A stretch of 64,000 nt of DNA from CAYRXM01 sp964428175 (GTDB lineage Bacteria; Chloroflexota; Anaerolineae; JAFGEY01): the NCBI GenBank assembly GCA_964428175.1, contig CAYRXM010000005.1:1-64000 (forward strand). The letters run 5' to 3'. The first letter of the stretch is position 1. Each line of letters begins with the position of its first letter. Positions 41,819 to 52,000 of this stretch are shown one piece after another. The position numbers and the translations under genes were made by a program. The notes beneath the pieces were generated by a model. The model had not been told where the DNA came from. It did no database searches and saw nothing but the letters and a program-made list of their open reading frames with translations.

Positions 41819-44809
41819 TTACGTCTTGGGATAAAACGACCACAACAAGGGACGGTTATACAGCATGGCGTGCATTTCCAGATCGGGCGAAACCGGCTGC
41901 AAGGCATAGCGATAGGTATAGCGCCCTGCATAGGTATATCCCGGAAAGCCCAGGCCCGGCTGCTTGCCCAACTGCCCAGGATTGAGCGTACGCTCCGGCA
42001 TCGAAGCGATCAGTCCCAGGCGCAGCCCACCGGGAACCGGCCGCGCCGAGAACTGAAAGGTGCGCGTACTGGCCTGGTGAACCATATAGCGCACACCCTG
42101 CCACGCTTTGCGCAGTTCGACCACATCCTGGGCGCTAAATATCACCGGCGGTGATTGGGCCGCCGGGCAAGACCCGATGCCGGCCTGCAAGGGCTGCGGC
42201 CAGATCACTTGCTCGCCAATGATGTCGAATTCGCCGACGACGAATTTGCTGGCCCAGGTCAGTGGGTTGGGAAAATGCAGTTCGGTCACGCATTCGAGCA
42301 GCGGGCTGAACAGGCTCAAATGCAGGTGTCGCACCAGGGTCACATCACCAGCCAGCGTTTGGCGCACCGTCACCGTCCCGCGCACCGGCCCCGTCGCCGC
42401 GACACGAATCTCGGCCTCGGCGCGGTCGCAGTGCAAATGCTCGTCGAGTTCGAGCAGATAGCCTTTGACCAGGTTGCCCGGCCCGCAGATGCGCTCCTGG
42501 CCCTGAAATTGCAGCGATGTGACCTGCCCGTGCTCGTCGAGCAGCACGGCCAGCGTGGGATTGCACAGCCGGTTGGTGGTAATGTCCAGCCCTTCAAATG
42601 AGGACACAACGCCTTCCGGCAAGACAATCAAATCTTTGGCCGCGCCGGCCGCAATGTCGACGACGAGCAGAAATTGGGCCAACCCCTTGTCAACGCCCAG
42701 CCACTGCGAAGGCACGATCATGCCGCGATCGACAAAAGCCACATCTTGCGGCGAACTGATCGAACCGGGCAGCGGCAGGGACACGGTCAGCAGATCGCTT
42801 TGGCGATCCATGTCGAGCGGCTCCAAGATGCGCAGCGTGCCCAGCGCGCGCTCTGGAAGCGTCGACGACAGGTTCAGGCGAAGCATCCAGTTTCGCGTCA
42901 GCGCGTGGCTCTTGTCCAGCGCCTGCTCGACCTGTTCGGCAGCCAGGCCAATCTCGTCACCGTTGTTGGTCTCGCCCAATAAACAGAGATTCTGGCGCTG
43001 CTTTTGAATATTTAGCGCAATTTTTTGAATATCTCGTTCAAATACCCGTTCTTGCTCGCCGGCCCGGATGCTGTCGCCCAGCGCGCAGATGTCCTGCCAG
43101 CGGTTCCACAAGGCGCTAAAGGCCGCATTCAGCGTGCGGCTGGACTCGCTGCTGGTCCAGGCTTCCAATCCACTCGCATCGGGCAGCAAGTCTGCGACGC
43201 CTTGCGTCTGCGCGGCGGCCAGCGCGGACAAAAAGACGAACTCGTGCCGGCCGGCTTGGGCGGTCTGCAAAAAAGCATCCAGCCAATCGAGGTGGGCGAT
43301 ACGGCATACATCGATCCGGGCCGCCAGCGTCTGTCCGGCAAACGCAGCCGCCAGCTCGGCCAGGTAATCGGCCAGCACGCCGGCGTCTGGGGTAAGGCCG
43401 AGCACCCGGCTCAACTCGAGATGCAAGCCGGCCGTCGGCCAGCTCTCAATCGCGATCGGCCGGGCCGGGTCAAACCCGGCATAAGCGCGCCGGATCGCCG
43501 CTTCGTCCAGCGCGACGTATCGATAGCCATACCCGCGCAGCGCATCGCCCCAACCCGGGCTGAGTTTTTGGCCCAATGGGACGATGCCCGCAGCCGGCAG
43601 CGCAACCTCGCCCGACGCAGTTTGCTGCCAACTGTCTGCCTGCGCTTTGAGCAGATGGTGCGAGATTAGCACCGGAAAGGGGGGCGTATCGAGCGCGCTG
43701 ACCGTCTCAAAACGGCCATCCCGAACGCCGGACGCATAGCGTTCGAGGAGTTCCCGCCGGTGCGTGGCAAGCATGCGCAGCGCAGACTCGGTCCAGCCGA
43801 CGGTCACGTGGACGCGCGGATAGCGATCCAGAACGTCGAACAGAGCTTCGCAGCGCTGCTCGAGCGCCAGCATGGTCTGATCGCTCTCACGCGAGAGGCC
43901 AAACTGAAAATACAAGGCCAGGGTTATTCTTGCGGGCGCAGGCGTTGGCGGCGGGGCCGTCTTGACCGGGTCTTTGGACGACGGCCAGGCTCCCTTGATC
44001 AGGTTGGGCAGCATCCGCAGCCAGGGCAGCGGCTTGTTGCCGGGCAAGCGCACGTAATTGCGGCGCACAAAAGAGGTCAGCTCGGCATACAGCGCGAGCG
44101 CGTTTTTGGGCGGTTCGCGCAGCATCCGGTCGAGCAGGTCGATGCCTTCGCCGACGAAACGCTCGTCGACCCACATCGCACCGGGAAGGCTGATCAACTC
44201 GGCGGGTTCCAGCACATCGATCTGCCCGTCGATCTGGCGTATGCCGCGACGTGTGGTCGGGGCATTGTCGCGGTGAAAGACCAGTGTCCGTCCTTCCGAC
44301 AGCCCGACCCAGCGGCCGGGCTGCGACCACAGATCGTTTTGCAGGATGCGCTGCACCAGGTCTTCGCCGACCGGGGTCAGGGCATGCACGGCCCAATGAC
44401 GGCCATAGCCGGCGGCCAGGCGGGTGCGGAAAACCCCGGCGCGGGGTGGATCGGCCAGCGCGGCGATCAGCATCTCGCTCAATGCGCAGCGATCCATCAA
44501 CACGGTGAACAGGGCCGGCGGGTCAGACGGTGCGGCTGCGGCGACCCGGGTTGCCAGGGCGACGAGGTCGTCCGTTGGCGTGCCGGTAATCTTGAGCGCA
44601 TCGGGCGGCAGGAAGCGCAGCCGGATGCGCCCCTCATCGAGCGTGATGCGCAGCAGTTCTTGTGTCTGCTGCTGTGCATCGAGGAGAATCAGGTGCCCGG
44701 CCCAACGCCGGTTGGGCAGTGTGTCCAGGTAGGCTTTGCGCAAACCCAGGCACATGGCCCATTGACCGAGATCGATTGTCTGGTCGCTGCCAAGCCACGC
44801 TTGAAGCAT
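41819..44809 (-). CDS. large protein with a GH57/GH38-like hydrolase region
   Basis: About 996 residues, no signal or membrane segment. Residues ~1-300 are an uncharacterised N-terminal region. From ~310 the pattern of GH57/GH38-like (beta/alpha)7 enzymes appears: LALYFQFGLSRESD, VHVTVGWTESALRML, FETVSALDTPPFPVLI, IPLGQKLSPGWGDALRGYGYRYVALDE. The C-terminal ~350 residues form a beta-rich sandwich typical of these enzymes. Key catalytic residues cannot be fixed by eye. It may cleave or remodel an alpha-glycan. ATG at 44809 is used because the upstream codons have no support. Confidence 0.55.
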   Translation of the reverse strand: MLQAWLGSDQTIDLGQWAMCLGLRKAYLDTLPNRRWAGHLILLDAQQQTQELLRITLDEGRIRLRFLPPDALKITGTPTDDLVALATRVAAAAPSDPPALFTVLMDRCALSEMLIAALADPPRAGVFRTRLAAGYGRHWAVHALTPVGEDLVQRILQNDLWSQPGRWVGLSEGRTLVFHRDNAPTTRRGIRQIDGQIDVLEPAELISLPGAMWVDERFVGEGIDLLDRMLREPPKNALALYAELTSFVRRNYVRLPGNKPLPWLRMLPNLIKGAWPSSKDPVKTAPPPTPAPARITLALYFQFGLSRESDQTMLALEQRCEALFDVLDRYPRVHVTVGWTESALRMLATHRRELLERYASGVRDGRFETVSALDTPPFPVLISHHLLKAQADSWQQTASGEVALPAAGIVPLGQKLSPGWGDALRGYGYRYVALDEAAIRRAYAGFDPARPIAIESWPTAGLHLELSRVLGLTPDAGVLADYLAELAAAFAGQTLAARIDVCRIAHLDWLDAFLQTAQAGRHEFVFLSALAAAQTQGVADLLPDASGLEAWTSSESSRTLNAAFSALWNRWQDICALGDSIRAGEQERVFERDIQKIALNIQKQRQNLCLLGETNNGDEIGLAAEQVEQALDKSHALTRNWMLRLNLSSTLPERALGTLRILEPLDMDRQSDLLTVSLPLPGSISSPQDVAFVDRGMIVPSQWLGVDKGLAQFLLVVDIAAGAAKDLIVLPEGVVSSFEGLDITTNRLCNPTLAVLLDEHGQVTSLQFQGQERICGPGNLVKGYLLELDEHLHCDRAEAEIRVAATGPVRGTVTVRQTLAGDVTLVRHLHLSLFSPLLECVTELHFPNPLTWASKFVVGEFDIIGEQVIWPQPLQAGIGSCPAAQSPPVIFSAQDVVELRKAWQGVRYMVHQASTRTFQFSARPVPGGLRLGLIASMPERTLNPGQLGKQPGLGFPGYTYAGRYTYRYALQPVSPDLEMHAMLYNRPLLWSFYPKT

Positions 44810-44924
44810 GTTGTGAGTATCCTTTCCGGGTCGCTGGGACGCGAACACATCCTGGTGTATAGAGATTATACCCTGTGCAACATAGACTGTCAATCAAGGG
44901 AGCATTCAAAGTAGCCGCCATGCA

Positions 44925-44953
44925 TTGACGCCCCTATGTGTACAGTGTATAAT
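44925..44953 (+). promoter_or_regulatory. sigma70 promoter of the GerW-like operon
   Basis: TTGACG (44925-44930), 17-bp spacer, TATAAT (44948-44953), 90 bp before the ATG at 45043. Confidence 0.8.
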
Positions 44954-45042
44954 GGGGATGCTGCGCGCGTGACTGCCATTACGCACAGACAGGCAGCCAG
45001 GTCACAAGCAAATTCTGAAAGTGTTTGCAGCAAAAGGAGCGT

Positions 45043-45387
45043 ATGATGATTCGACCCACACAGCCGGGGCCGGTGCGCTTGAGCATCGTCCACGGCGATC
45101 CCATCCCGGTCAAGGGGCGCACGCTGACGCCGGTTGCGCGGGTGATCGCCGGCGGCGGTCACGTTGGGACGGTCCGCGAGCAAGACGTCCAGGGGCGCGG
45201 CTGGGCTTTCCGGGTCATCCGGCCGGTCAAGGTGATCGAAAAGCGAGATGGCGAAGCGCAAACGCTGATCATCCCGGATGTGACCCGGACAACGCTGCAC
45301 AAGATGGCCCTGGTCGGCGCAGTCGTCGCTGCCGTGTCAATCGCTGCCATCCTGATCGCTCGGGTCAAACGGGCTGCATTGGTTTAG
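45043..45387 (+). CDS. small membrane protein preceding the GerW-like gene
   Basis: 114 residues. An N-terminal beta-rich part (VRLSIVHGDPIPVKGRTLTPVARVI, then WAFRVIRPVKVIEKR) precedes a C-terminal transmembrane segment (VGAVVAAVSIAAILIARV) with a basic end. ATG at 45043 follows AAAGGAGC. Both this and the next gene have a soluble N-part and a C-terminal membrane tail, so they may act together at the membrane. The family is unknown. Confidence 0.7.
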   Translation: MMIRPTQPGPVRLSIVHGDPIPVKGRTLTPVARVIAGGGHVGTVREQDVQGRGWAFRVIRPVKVIEKRDGEAQTLIIPDVTRTTLHKMALVGAVVAAVSIAAILIARVKRAALV

Positions 45388-45470
45388 CGTTATCCCAAAT
45401 TCGCTCTATGCCCCTTCTCAGGGCGGTTTTCGCCCTCACAAATGGGGCACAGAGCAAGAGGAGGCTGGTT

Positions 45471-45845
45471 ATGTCTTTGGAAAAAATGTTCGCGTCAATC
45501 GATGAGCTGCGTTCCACCGCCTCGACCGGGGCGGCTTTTGGCCCGCCGCAAGAGGTTGAAGACAAAGTCCTGATTCCCGTCGCCGAGGTTGGGATGGGTT
45601 TCGGATTGGGCTTTGGCAAAAACGCTCAAGAAGGCCCGGAAGCGCCGCCCAACGAGGGCAAAGGCGACCGGGGCGGCGGCGGGGCCAATGCGCGGCCGAT
45701 CGCAATGATCGAAGTGACTGAAAAAGAGACGGTCGTTCACCCCATCGAAGACGAAACCCGCACCACACTGGCCGGGATCGCTCTGATTGCCTGGTGCGTG
45801 TTCTGGCTGCTGGCTACCCTCGAATCGATTTTCGGCCGAGACTAG
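45471..45845 (+). CDS. GerW/YtfJ-like protein with membrane tail
   Basis: 124 residues. The GerW (YtfJ) family signature is clear: GFGLGFG followed by the Gly-rich GDRGGGGANARPIAMIEV, then TEKETVVHPI. In Bacillus, GerW functions in spores; here it ends in a membrane helix (LAGIALIAWCVFWLLATL) and the organism need not sporulate. ATG at 45471 has GAGGAGG. It sits between the small membrane gene and topA and may be part of the same transcript. Confidence 0.8.
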   Translation: MSLEKMFASIDELRSTASTGAAFGPPQEVEDKVLIPVAEVGMGFGLGFGKNAQEGPEAPPNEGKGDRGGGGANARPIAMIEVTEKETVVHPIEDETRTTLAGIALIAWCVFWLLATLESIFGRD

Positions 45846-45885
45846 TTTTCCATCGCTGCCAGGCGTGCGAGAAGGGAAGAACCGG

Positions 45886-47982
45886 GTGAGCGTCAAACTG
45901 GTCATTGTCGAATCGCCGGCCAAAGCCAAAACCATCGCCGGCATCCTGGGCAGTGGATACCGCGTGCTGGCCTCGATGGGCCACGTGCGCGACCTGCCGC
46001 GCAAGACCCTCGGCGTCGATCTGGAGGCCGGGTTTCGCCCGCAGTACGTGACCGCAGCGGGCAAGAAAAAGACCATCGACCAGCTCAAAAAAGCCGCCGA
46101 AAGCGCCGACGTGCTCTACCTGGCTACCGACCTCGACCGCGAAGGCGAGGCCATTGGTTGGCACGTGCTGGAGGTGCTCAAACGCACGCTGCCCACGGGC
46201 GTCGCCGTGCAGCGGGTGACCTTTCACGAGATCACCCAGAGTGCGATCCGCGCCGCCTTTGAGCACGCCCGCTCGCTCGATCAGAACCTGATCGAAGCGC
46301 AGCAGACCCGGCGCATCCTCGACCGGCTGGTCGGCTATACCCTCAGCCCGCTGCTGTGGCGGCACATCCGGGGCGCAAGGGGGCTGTCGGCGGGGCGGGT
46401 GCAAACAGTGGCCCTGCGCCTGGTGGTCGACCGCGAGCGCGAGATTCAGGCCTTTGTGCCGGAGGAATACTGGAGCATCGAGGCGCTGCTCCAGCAAATG
46501 ATGCGCAGCGACCAGAACCCGCTCGGCCTCGTGCCACCCGCCGAACCGGCACCCTTTTTGGCGCAGCTGTGGCGCATCCGCGACGACAAGGGACGGTGGC
46601 AAAAGCCCGACCTGAAAAACCACGACGACGCGCAGGCCATCGTCGACGCGCTGCAAAACGCCCTCTATTGGATCGACAAGGTCGAAACGGAGCGCAAGCC
46701 GCGCTATCCCTGGCCGCCGTTCACCACCAGCACCCTCCAGCAAGCCGCCTCCAAGTCGCTCGGCTTTCCCCCGCGCCTGACTATGAGCATCGCCCAGCAG
46801 CTATACGAAGGAGTCAAGCTGGGTGATGAGGGCAGCGTCGGGCTGATCACCTACATGCGCACCGACTCGACCTATGTCTCACCCGAAGCGCAGCAGGCCG
46901 CGCGCGAGGTGGTGCTCAAATTCTGGGGCGAAAGCTATCTGCCGGAGCGCCCGCCCGAGTACAAGACCAAAGTCAAATCGGCGCAGGAAGCGCATGAGGC
47001 GATCCGCCCCACCGATCCCCGCCGCACGCCCAAGAGCATCGAGCCATACCTCGACGACAAACAGCACAAACTGTACACCTTGATCTGGCGGCGGTTCATC
47101 GCCAGCCAGATGAAACCGGCCCTCTATGACGTGACCACTGCTGAAATCCCCACCACAAAGGAACATCGTAATGAGCCACTGCCCTATCTGTTCCGCGCAC
47201 AGGGGCGCGTTTGTGTGTTCGACGGCTTTCTCAAGGTCTATGAGGAAGAAAAGGACGCCGGCGAAGAGGAGGAGCGAGAGCAGGCGCTGCCGCCGCTGAC
47301 CGCCGGCGAGTGGCTGGAACTGCTCCAACTGCTGCCCAAACAGCACTTTACCCAGCCGCCGCCGCGTTACACCGAGGCCTCGCTGATCAAGGAACTGGAA
47401 CGGCGCGGCATTGGCCGTCCTTCAACCTATGCGGCGATGGTGACGCTGATCAAGGAGCGCGATTACGTGCGCCGCGAGGGCAAGGTGCTCGTGCCCACCG
47501 ATCTGGGCTTTGCCGTCTGCGACATGCTGGTGCAGGCTTTTGCCAACCTGTTCGATTACGGCTTTACCGCGCAGATGGAAGATCAACTCGACGAGATCGC
47601 CAACGGGCAGGCCGGGCGCGTGCCGACGCTGGAAGCGTTCTGGCGCGATCTGTCTCCGCACATCGACCAGGCCCAGACCGAAATGCCCACGGTGAAAATC
47701 GAAAAAGAAGCGCCGCAGCCAACAGGGCAGAAATGCCCCGACTGCGGCGGCGACCTGGTGAGGCGCAAGGGTCGCTATGGTTATTTTGTCGGCTGCGCCA
47801 ATTACCCCAAATGCAAATACATCCAAAAGACTGTCAAAGAATCACCCCAATCGGTCGGACGGGCCTGCCCCCAGTGCGGCAGCGAACTGGTGCTGCGTTC
47901 GAGCAAGCGCGGCCCGTTCATCGGCTGCAGCAATTATCCCCGCTGTAAACACACCGAAAAAGCAGAACCCCCGTCAGGGTGA
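45886..47982 (+). CDS. topA: DNA topoisomerase I
   Basis: Type IA topoisomerase that relaxes negative supercoils. The Toprim domain starts VKLVIVESPAKAKTIAGIL and has TDLDREGEAIGWHV. The active-site Tyr is in GLITYMRTDSTYVS. Two C-terminal zinc ribbons (CPDCGG...CANYPKC and CPQCGS...CSNYPRC) are intact. The start is GTG at 45886 after GAAGGGAAG, and the coding region begins 40 bp after the GerW gene ends. The length of about 698 residues is normal. Confidence 0.95.
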   Translation: MSVKLVIVESPAKAKTIAGILGSGYRVLASMGHVRDLPRKTLGVDLEAGFRPQYVTAAGKKKTIDQLKKAAESADVLYLATDLDREGEAIGWHVLEVLKRTLPTGVAVQRVTFHEITQSAIRAAFEHARSLDQNLIEAQQTRRILDRLVGYTLSPLLWRHIRGARGLSAGRVQTVALRLVVDREREIQAFVPEEYWSIEALLQQMMRSDQNPLGLVPPAEPAPFLAQLWRIRDDKGRWQKPDLKNHDDAQAIVDALQNALYWIDKVETERKPRYPWPPFTTSTLQQAASKSLGFPPRLTMSIAQQLYEGVKLGDEGSVGLITYMRTDSTYVSPEAQQAAREVVLKFWGESYLPERPPEYKTKVKSAQEAHEAIRPTDPRRTPKSIEPYLDDKQHKLYTLIWRRFIASQMKPALYDVTTAEIPTTKEHRNEPLPYLFRAQGRVCVFDGFLKVYEEEKDAGEEEEREQALPPLTAGEWLELLQLLPKQHFTQPPPRYTEASLIKELERRGIGRPSTYAAMVTLIKERDYVRREGKVLVPTDLGFAVCDMLVQAFANLFDYGFTAQMEDQLDEIANGQAGRVPTLEAFWRDLSPHIDQAQTEMPTVKIEKEAPQPTGQKCPDCGGDLVRRKGRYGYFVGCANYPKCKYIQKTVKESPQSVGRACPQCGSELVLRSSKRGPFIGCSNYPRCKHTEKAEPPSG

Positions 47983-48183
47983 CAGGGGTTCAAACTTGCT
48001 GGTTGTGAAAAAAGGCTGAGGGACACACCGGCGGCGCGACATGCATTCCCCCCCCACCGCCAAGATTTATCTCCGCTGCGACGACATCATGAACGGATCT
48101 CCCCCCTGCGCATATCTCTGGGCCTCAACCAACAGCCCGGCCCGGCGTCAGGAGAGGAAATCCATCCACACAATCAGGAATGC

Positions 48184-48276
48184 CTAGATCGGCGCGGCCA
48201 CACAAGCCGCGCAGGCCACGAGCATAAACAATGCGATACCCAACATGAGGTACTGAGAAACCTTGAGCTTGAACAT
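48184..48276 (-). CDS. 30-residue hydrophobic peptide
   Basis: Starts MFKLKVSQYLMLGIALFML and ends VACAACVAAPI. ATG at 48276 has a strong ribosome binding site (CGGAGGCC, 6 bases away). It is basic at the N-terminus and hydrophobic for the rest, so it is a small membrane peptide or a mini-lipoprotein (possible lipoboxes LVAC or VAAC-like). No homologue is known to me. The surrounding ~600 bp (47983-48639) contain no other gene I can support. Confidence 0.5.
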   Translation of the reverse strand: MFKLKVSQYLMLGIALFMLVACAACVAAPI

Positions 48277-48639
48277 TTTCTGGCCTCCGTTATCGTATGT
48301 GTTGTGAATTTGATTCCTGGTATCCTGGCCTGTCTGACCTCTTGCGAGGGCATAAAGCAGCGCGGGGGATCGCGACACAGGATCGATGAACAATTGCATC
48401 CCTACAGCCCTAACGTCGATCTGATCGTCGCCGCAATGCGGACATATTACGGAACCAGCGGAGCGTTTGCACGGTCTCGCACCGAGATTACAGGGCCTAT
48501 CTTACCAGATTGTTGGTTTTTGGGCAAGAATTTCGTCCCGGGCAGATTAGCCCTGTCCAGTTGGCACACGTGCCGTTCGATAGTTTATATTCATAGAAAA
48601 GCATAAACCGGGTTTCTGTTTCATTTCTCCGACAGGCTG
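48277..48639. other. 363-bp gap with no gene seen
   Basis: No frame here has a start with a ribosome binding site, and no known family or RNA was recognised. It presumably holds the promoter of the 30-residue peptide gene. Confidence 0.5.
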
Positions 48640-49002
48640 CTAGCACGTGACGTGAAACAGGCCGATCCCGTTTCCTTCGGCATCATTCCAGGCGTCGATC
48701 GCCGCCGGCGTGGGCAGCAACCTCACCTGGCACTCGTGGCGACGAAAATAGTCTGTCGCTTCTTTGGAGAGTTCGACCAATCCGCTCTGCCCCGTGCCGA
48801 CGATGAGCCAACCGGCTCCTTCCTGGTAGACATGTTTGGCTTCATCCAGCGAAATGATGTGCGAGGTGCCGTATATCGCCTTGGACAGCTTTTTCTTGCG
48901 CTTTCTCACCTGGCCGTCCGGACAAATCAACACGTCATGCTCGAATGTCTTTCCCTCGATGGTAATCGAGCCGAACTCGGTGCCGTCGATCTTGGGTTTC
49001 AC
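48640..49002 (-). CDS. Mth938-like (DUF498) domain protein
   Basis: 120 residues of the Mth938/NDUFAF3-like fold: PKIDGTEFGSITIEGKTFEHDVLI, SLDEAKHVYQEGAGWLIVGTGQSG, then LSKEATDYFRRHECQVRLLPTPAAIDAWN. The eukaryotic relative takes part in complex I assembly; the bacterial role is unclear. GTG at 49002 with GGAGGGATCAG is chosen as start. A longer in-frame extension overlaps the FG-GAP gene and is rejected. It lies 35 bp after the FG-GAP gene on the same strand. Confidence 0.8.
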   Translation of the reverse strand: MKPKIDGTEFGSITIEGKTFEHDVLICPDGQVRKRKKKLSKAIYGTSHIISLDEAKHVYQEGAGWLIVGTGQSGLVELSKEATDYFRRHECQVRLLPTPAAIDAWNDAEGNGIGLFHVTC

Positions 49003-49037
49003 CTGATCCCTCCTTCCGCTACTCGAATGACCCGCCG

Positions 49038-52000
49038 CTACGGTGACTGCTTGATCACCACAGGCAAATAAACAACCCACTCCTGCGACTTGGTGAGGGT
49101 AAATGCAGCGCTGACAGCCAGGCCGACATTTCCGGCCTGATCGATGGCCTGCACGCGCACGCGGGCCTGTGCCGTGCTGGTGATAGGCGGCGTCCAGGAA
49201 TAGGCGCCGCTGTTGGCGATCCCGCTGGCGATGGCGGTCCACGTCGAGCCGTCGTTGAGCGAGTAGGAAAGCGCGATCGGATAGGCGCTCAAATGGGCGT
49301 CGCTGGCCGACCAACTGACGGCGTACTCGAGGCCGCTCTGCCAGGCCTCGCCGCCCTGCGGGCTGATCAGCGAGACGGCGGGCAGGGTGTTGTCGGCGGT
49401 GACGGTGGCGCTGAATTCGGCAGAACCAAGATCGCCGTCGGTGACGACGCACCAGATGGTGTGCAGATCGTCGTCGGTCCACGGTGCGCCAAACGCGAGT
49501 GTTCTTTCTCCCGGACCATAGCTGCCGGCGCCCAGATCGCTGCCGCCGGGGGTCGTACCGCAGCGCAAGGCCAGTGGGTCGCCATCTGGATCGCTTGCGC
49601 CGCTGCTGGTTGCAGTGATGACCCCGCCCTGCCTGACCCATTCGGGTTCTGCTGAAATGCCGTTCAACGTCGGCGTGTGGTTTTGCACCGATACAATGCC
49701 CGACTGAACCGCATCAGCAGTCTGGACGAGCAGGTTGGCATCGACGGTGGCATTCTCGACGCGCACGCCATCGTCAGGATCCAACACCGCGCGGAAAGTG
49801 GCAGGCGCCAACGGTTGGCCCGCCGAGCGCATGGTGACGACGAGGTAATAAGTGGCGGTTTCATCGGCGCCGATCTGGGCCAGCGCATGCCCATCGGGAA
49901 AAGTCAGCCGCTGCACGCCGCCGCTGAGGGCGAACGCCGTGTGGGCCAGGCTCAAGACCTCGGTATCTTCTATGCGCTGGAAGCCCGGTGTGACGCCCGT
50001 TTCGCGATACACATGCAGAGAGGCCAGGAGGGCCTGCGCCTGTGCGGTGGTCAGCGGCGTGTTGTCGCCGGCGGTCAACTGCACATCCCACCAGGCCGGC
50101 TCGATGTCGCTGTCGCCGATCACACCGTTGTGGGTGATGGTGACTTGCAGCAGATCGTCGACCGCGTTCGGATTCACGATCGCCGGTGCGGTGTCCGTGA
50201 CGACCACCGTGACCGGCGCACCGGCGTTGCGCCAGATGCGCAGATCATAAGCGGCTGGCGATTCCTCATTATACGAACCGCCGATCACGTCCGCTCTGCC
50301 ATCATTGTTGACATCGGCAATCGTCACCACTCGCCCAAAGTGATTCACGCCTGTGTCCAGAGCAAAAGGAGCCCAGGAAGCGGCATCGAACGGCGTGCCA
50401 TCGCTGCACCAGGCGGTCATGTTGCCCGTTCCTATTCCGGCGCCGACCACATCCGGGTCGCCGTCGGCATCCAGATCGGCGACGGCTATAGAAAAGAGAT
50501 CGTCTAAAGTCTCGGCAATGCCCAGCGAGGACCAGGTATCTGTAAAGGGCGAACCATCGTTGCGCCAGACGTGGAGGTTGGGGCTCCCACCTCCACTAAC
50601 AAGATGGCTGCCGCTCACCAGATCGAGGCGGCCGTCGTTGTCCAGATCGGCCATAACTATGGAGGTGACAACGCTTCCTTCCACGCTGCCGACATAGTTG
50701 CAGGTCCACGTATCCGTAAAAGGCGAGCCGTCGTTTTGGCAGGTATACAGGTAGCCTTCATAAGAGGACGAACTGCCGACCGCCAAATCGGCATATCCAT
50801 CGTGATCCAGATCGCCCAGAGCCAGGCTGGCCGCGCGCTCGGTGGCTGTAAAGACCGTGTTGGCGCTCCAGGTGCCGGTGATTGGATACCCATCGTGCTG
50901 CCAGACCTGGACGTTTTCTGTGCTGGCATCGCTGGCGCTGGCAATGTCCAGGAAGCCATCCCGGTTCAAGTCGCCCACGGCGATGTCAAACACACCGCCA
51001 TTGGCCGTTCCCACCGTCGCCCGCGACCACGGCGTGCTCCCCCAGATGTCGCTGCCGCCGTCCAGCGGGTTGACCCAAATCTGCACATTGTTGCTGGTCA
51101 CATCGCGGCCGATGATCAGGTCCAGGTCACCGTCGCGATCCACATCGGCGGCGACTACGGCATAGATGGCATCGGTCGAAGCGCCCAGCGATCGCGTGGC
51201 GCCATCCTCGCTGCGCACAAGCAGCAACCCGTTGTACTGCCCCAGCACATAATCGAGGTCGCCGTCGTTGTCCAGATCGGCGGTGGTGACGGCATAGGCA
51301 TAATCCATCGTCCCACTGATGACGGTGGTAGGGCCGTCAAAGGGCAGATAGCCCTGGCGGCTGCGATGGACGAGGATGTTGTCCCAAATAGCCAGGATTC
51401 TGGGCTCAGAGTATCTGTTCCCGGCGGCCACATCCAGATCGCCATCGCCATCCAGATCGCTCACCGCAATGGCTTCAACGGAGCCGCCCAACGTGCCCAG
51501 TGCAGCGCCGGACCACGATCCGGAAAACGGGGTGCCATCGTTGGTCCACACGTGTGGATTGCCACCAGATTCGGCAAAGATGTCCAAATCGCCATCCTGA
51601 TCTGCGTCACCGAACGCTACCCGAAATCCCGATGCCGAAACTTGGGATACAGTGGCACAAGACCACGTTTCTGTAAAGGGAGTGTGATCGTTTTGGCAGG
51701 CATGGACGGCACTCCCACTGTACACAACAATGTCCAATGCGCCATCGCGATCCAGGTCGCCGGCGACCATATCCAGTGGTTGGCTCCCGAAACTGGTACT
51801 TGAATTGCCCACCCATGCGCCGTCAAACGGCGTGCCATCATTTTGCCAGAGCGTCAAGCCACCCATGCCGCCTGGCTGGTTGCCGCTGGCAATATCGATG
51901 TCGCCGTCGTTATCCAGATCGCCCACTGTAAGCGTCAAAAGAGGTCCACTTACCGAACCGACGAGTGTGGGTGTCCAGCCATTGCCAAAGGGCGTGCCGT

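Noticed and set aside
48041..48187. 48-codon plus-strand frame starting at an ATG near 48041
   Set aside because: No ribosome binding site, unusual composition and no motif.
49003..49641. Long N-terminal extension of the Mth938-like gene
   Set aside because: It overlaps the FG-GAP gene out of frame and lacks any domain; GTG at 49002 has a ribosome binding site.
50571..51803. 410-codon plus-strand frame opposite the FG-GAP gene
   Set aside because: The Ile/Val/Gln-rich periodicity mirrors the DLDNDGD repeats on the other strand.
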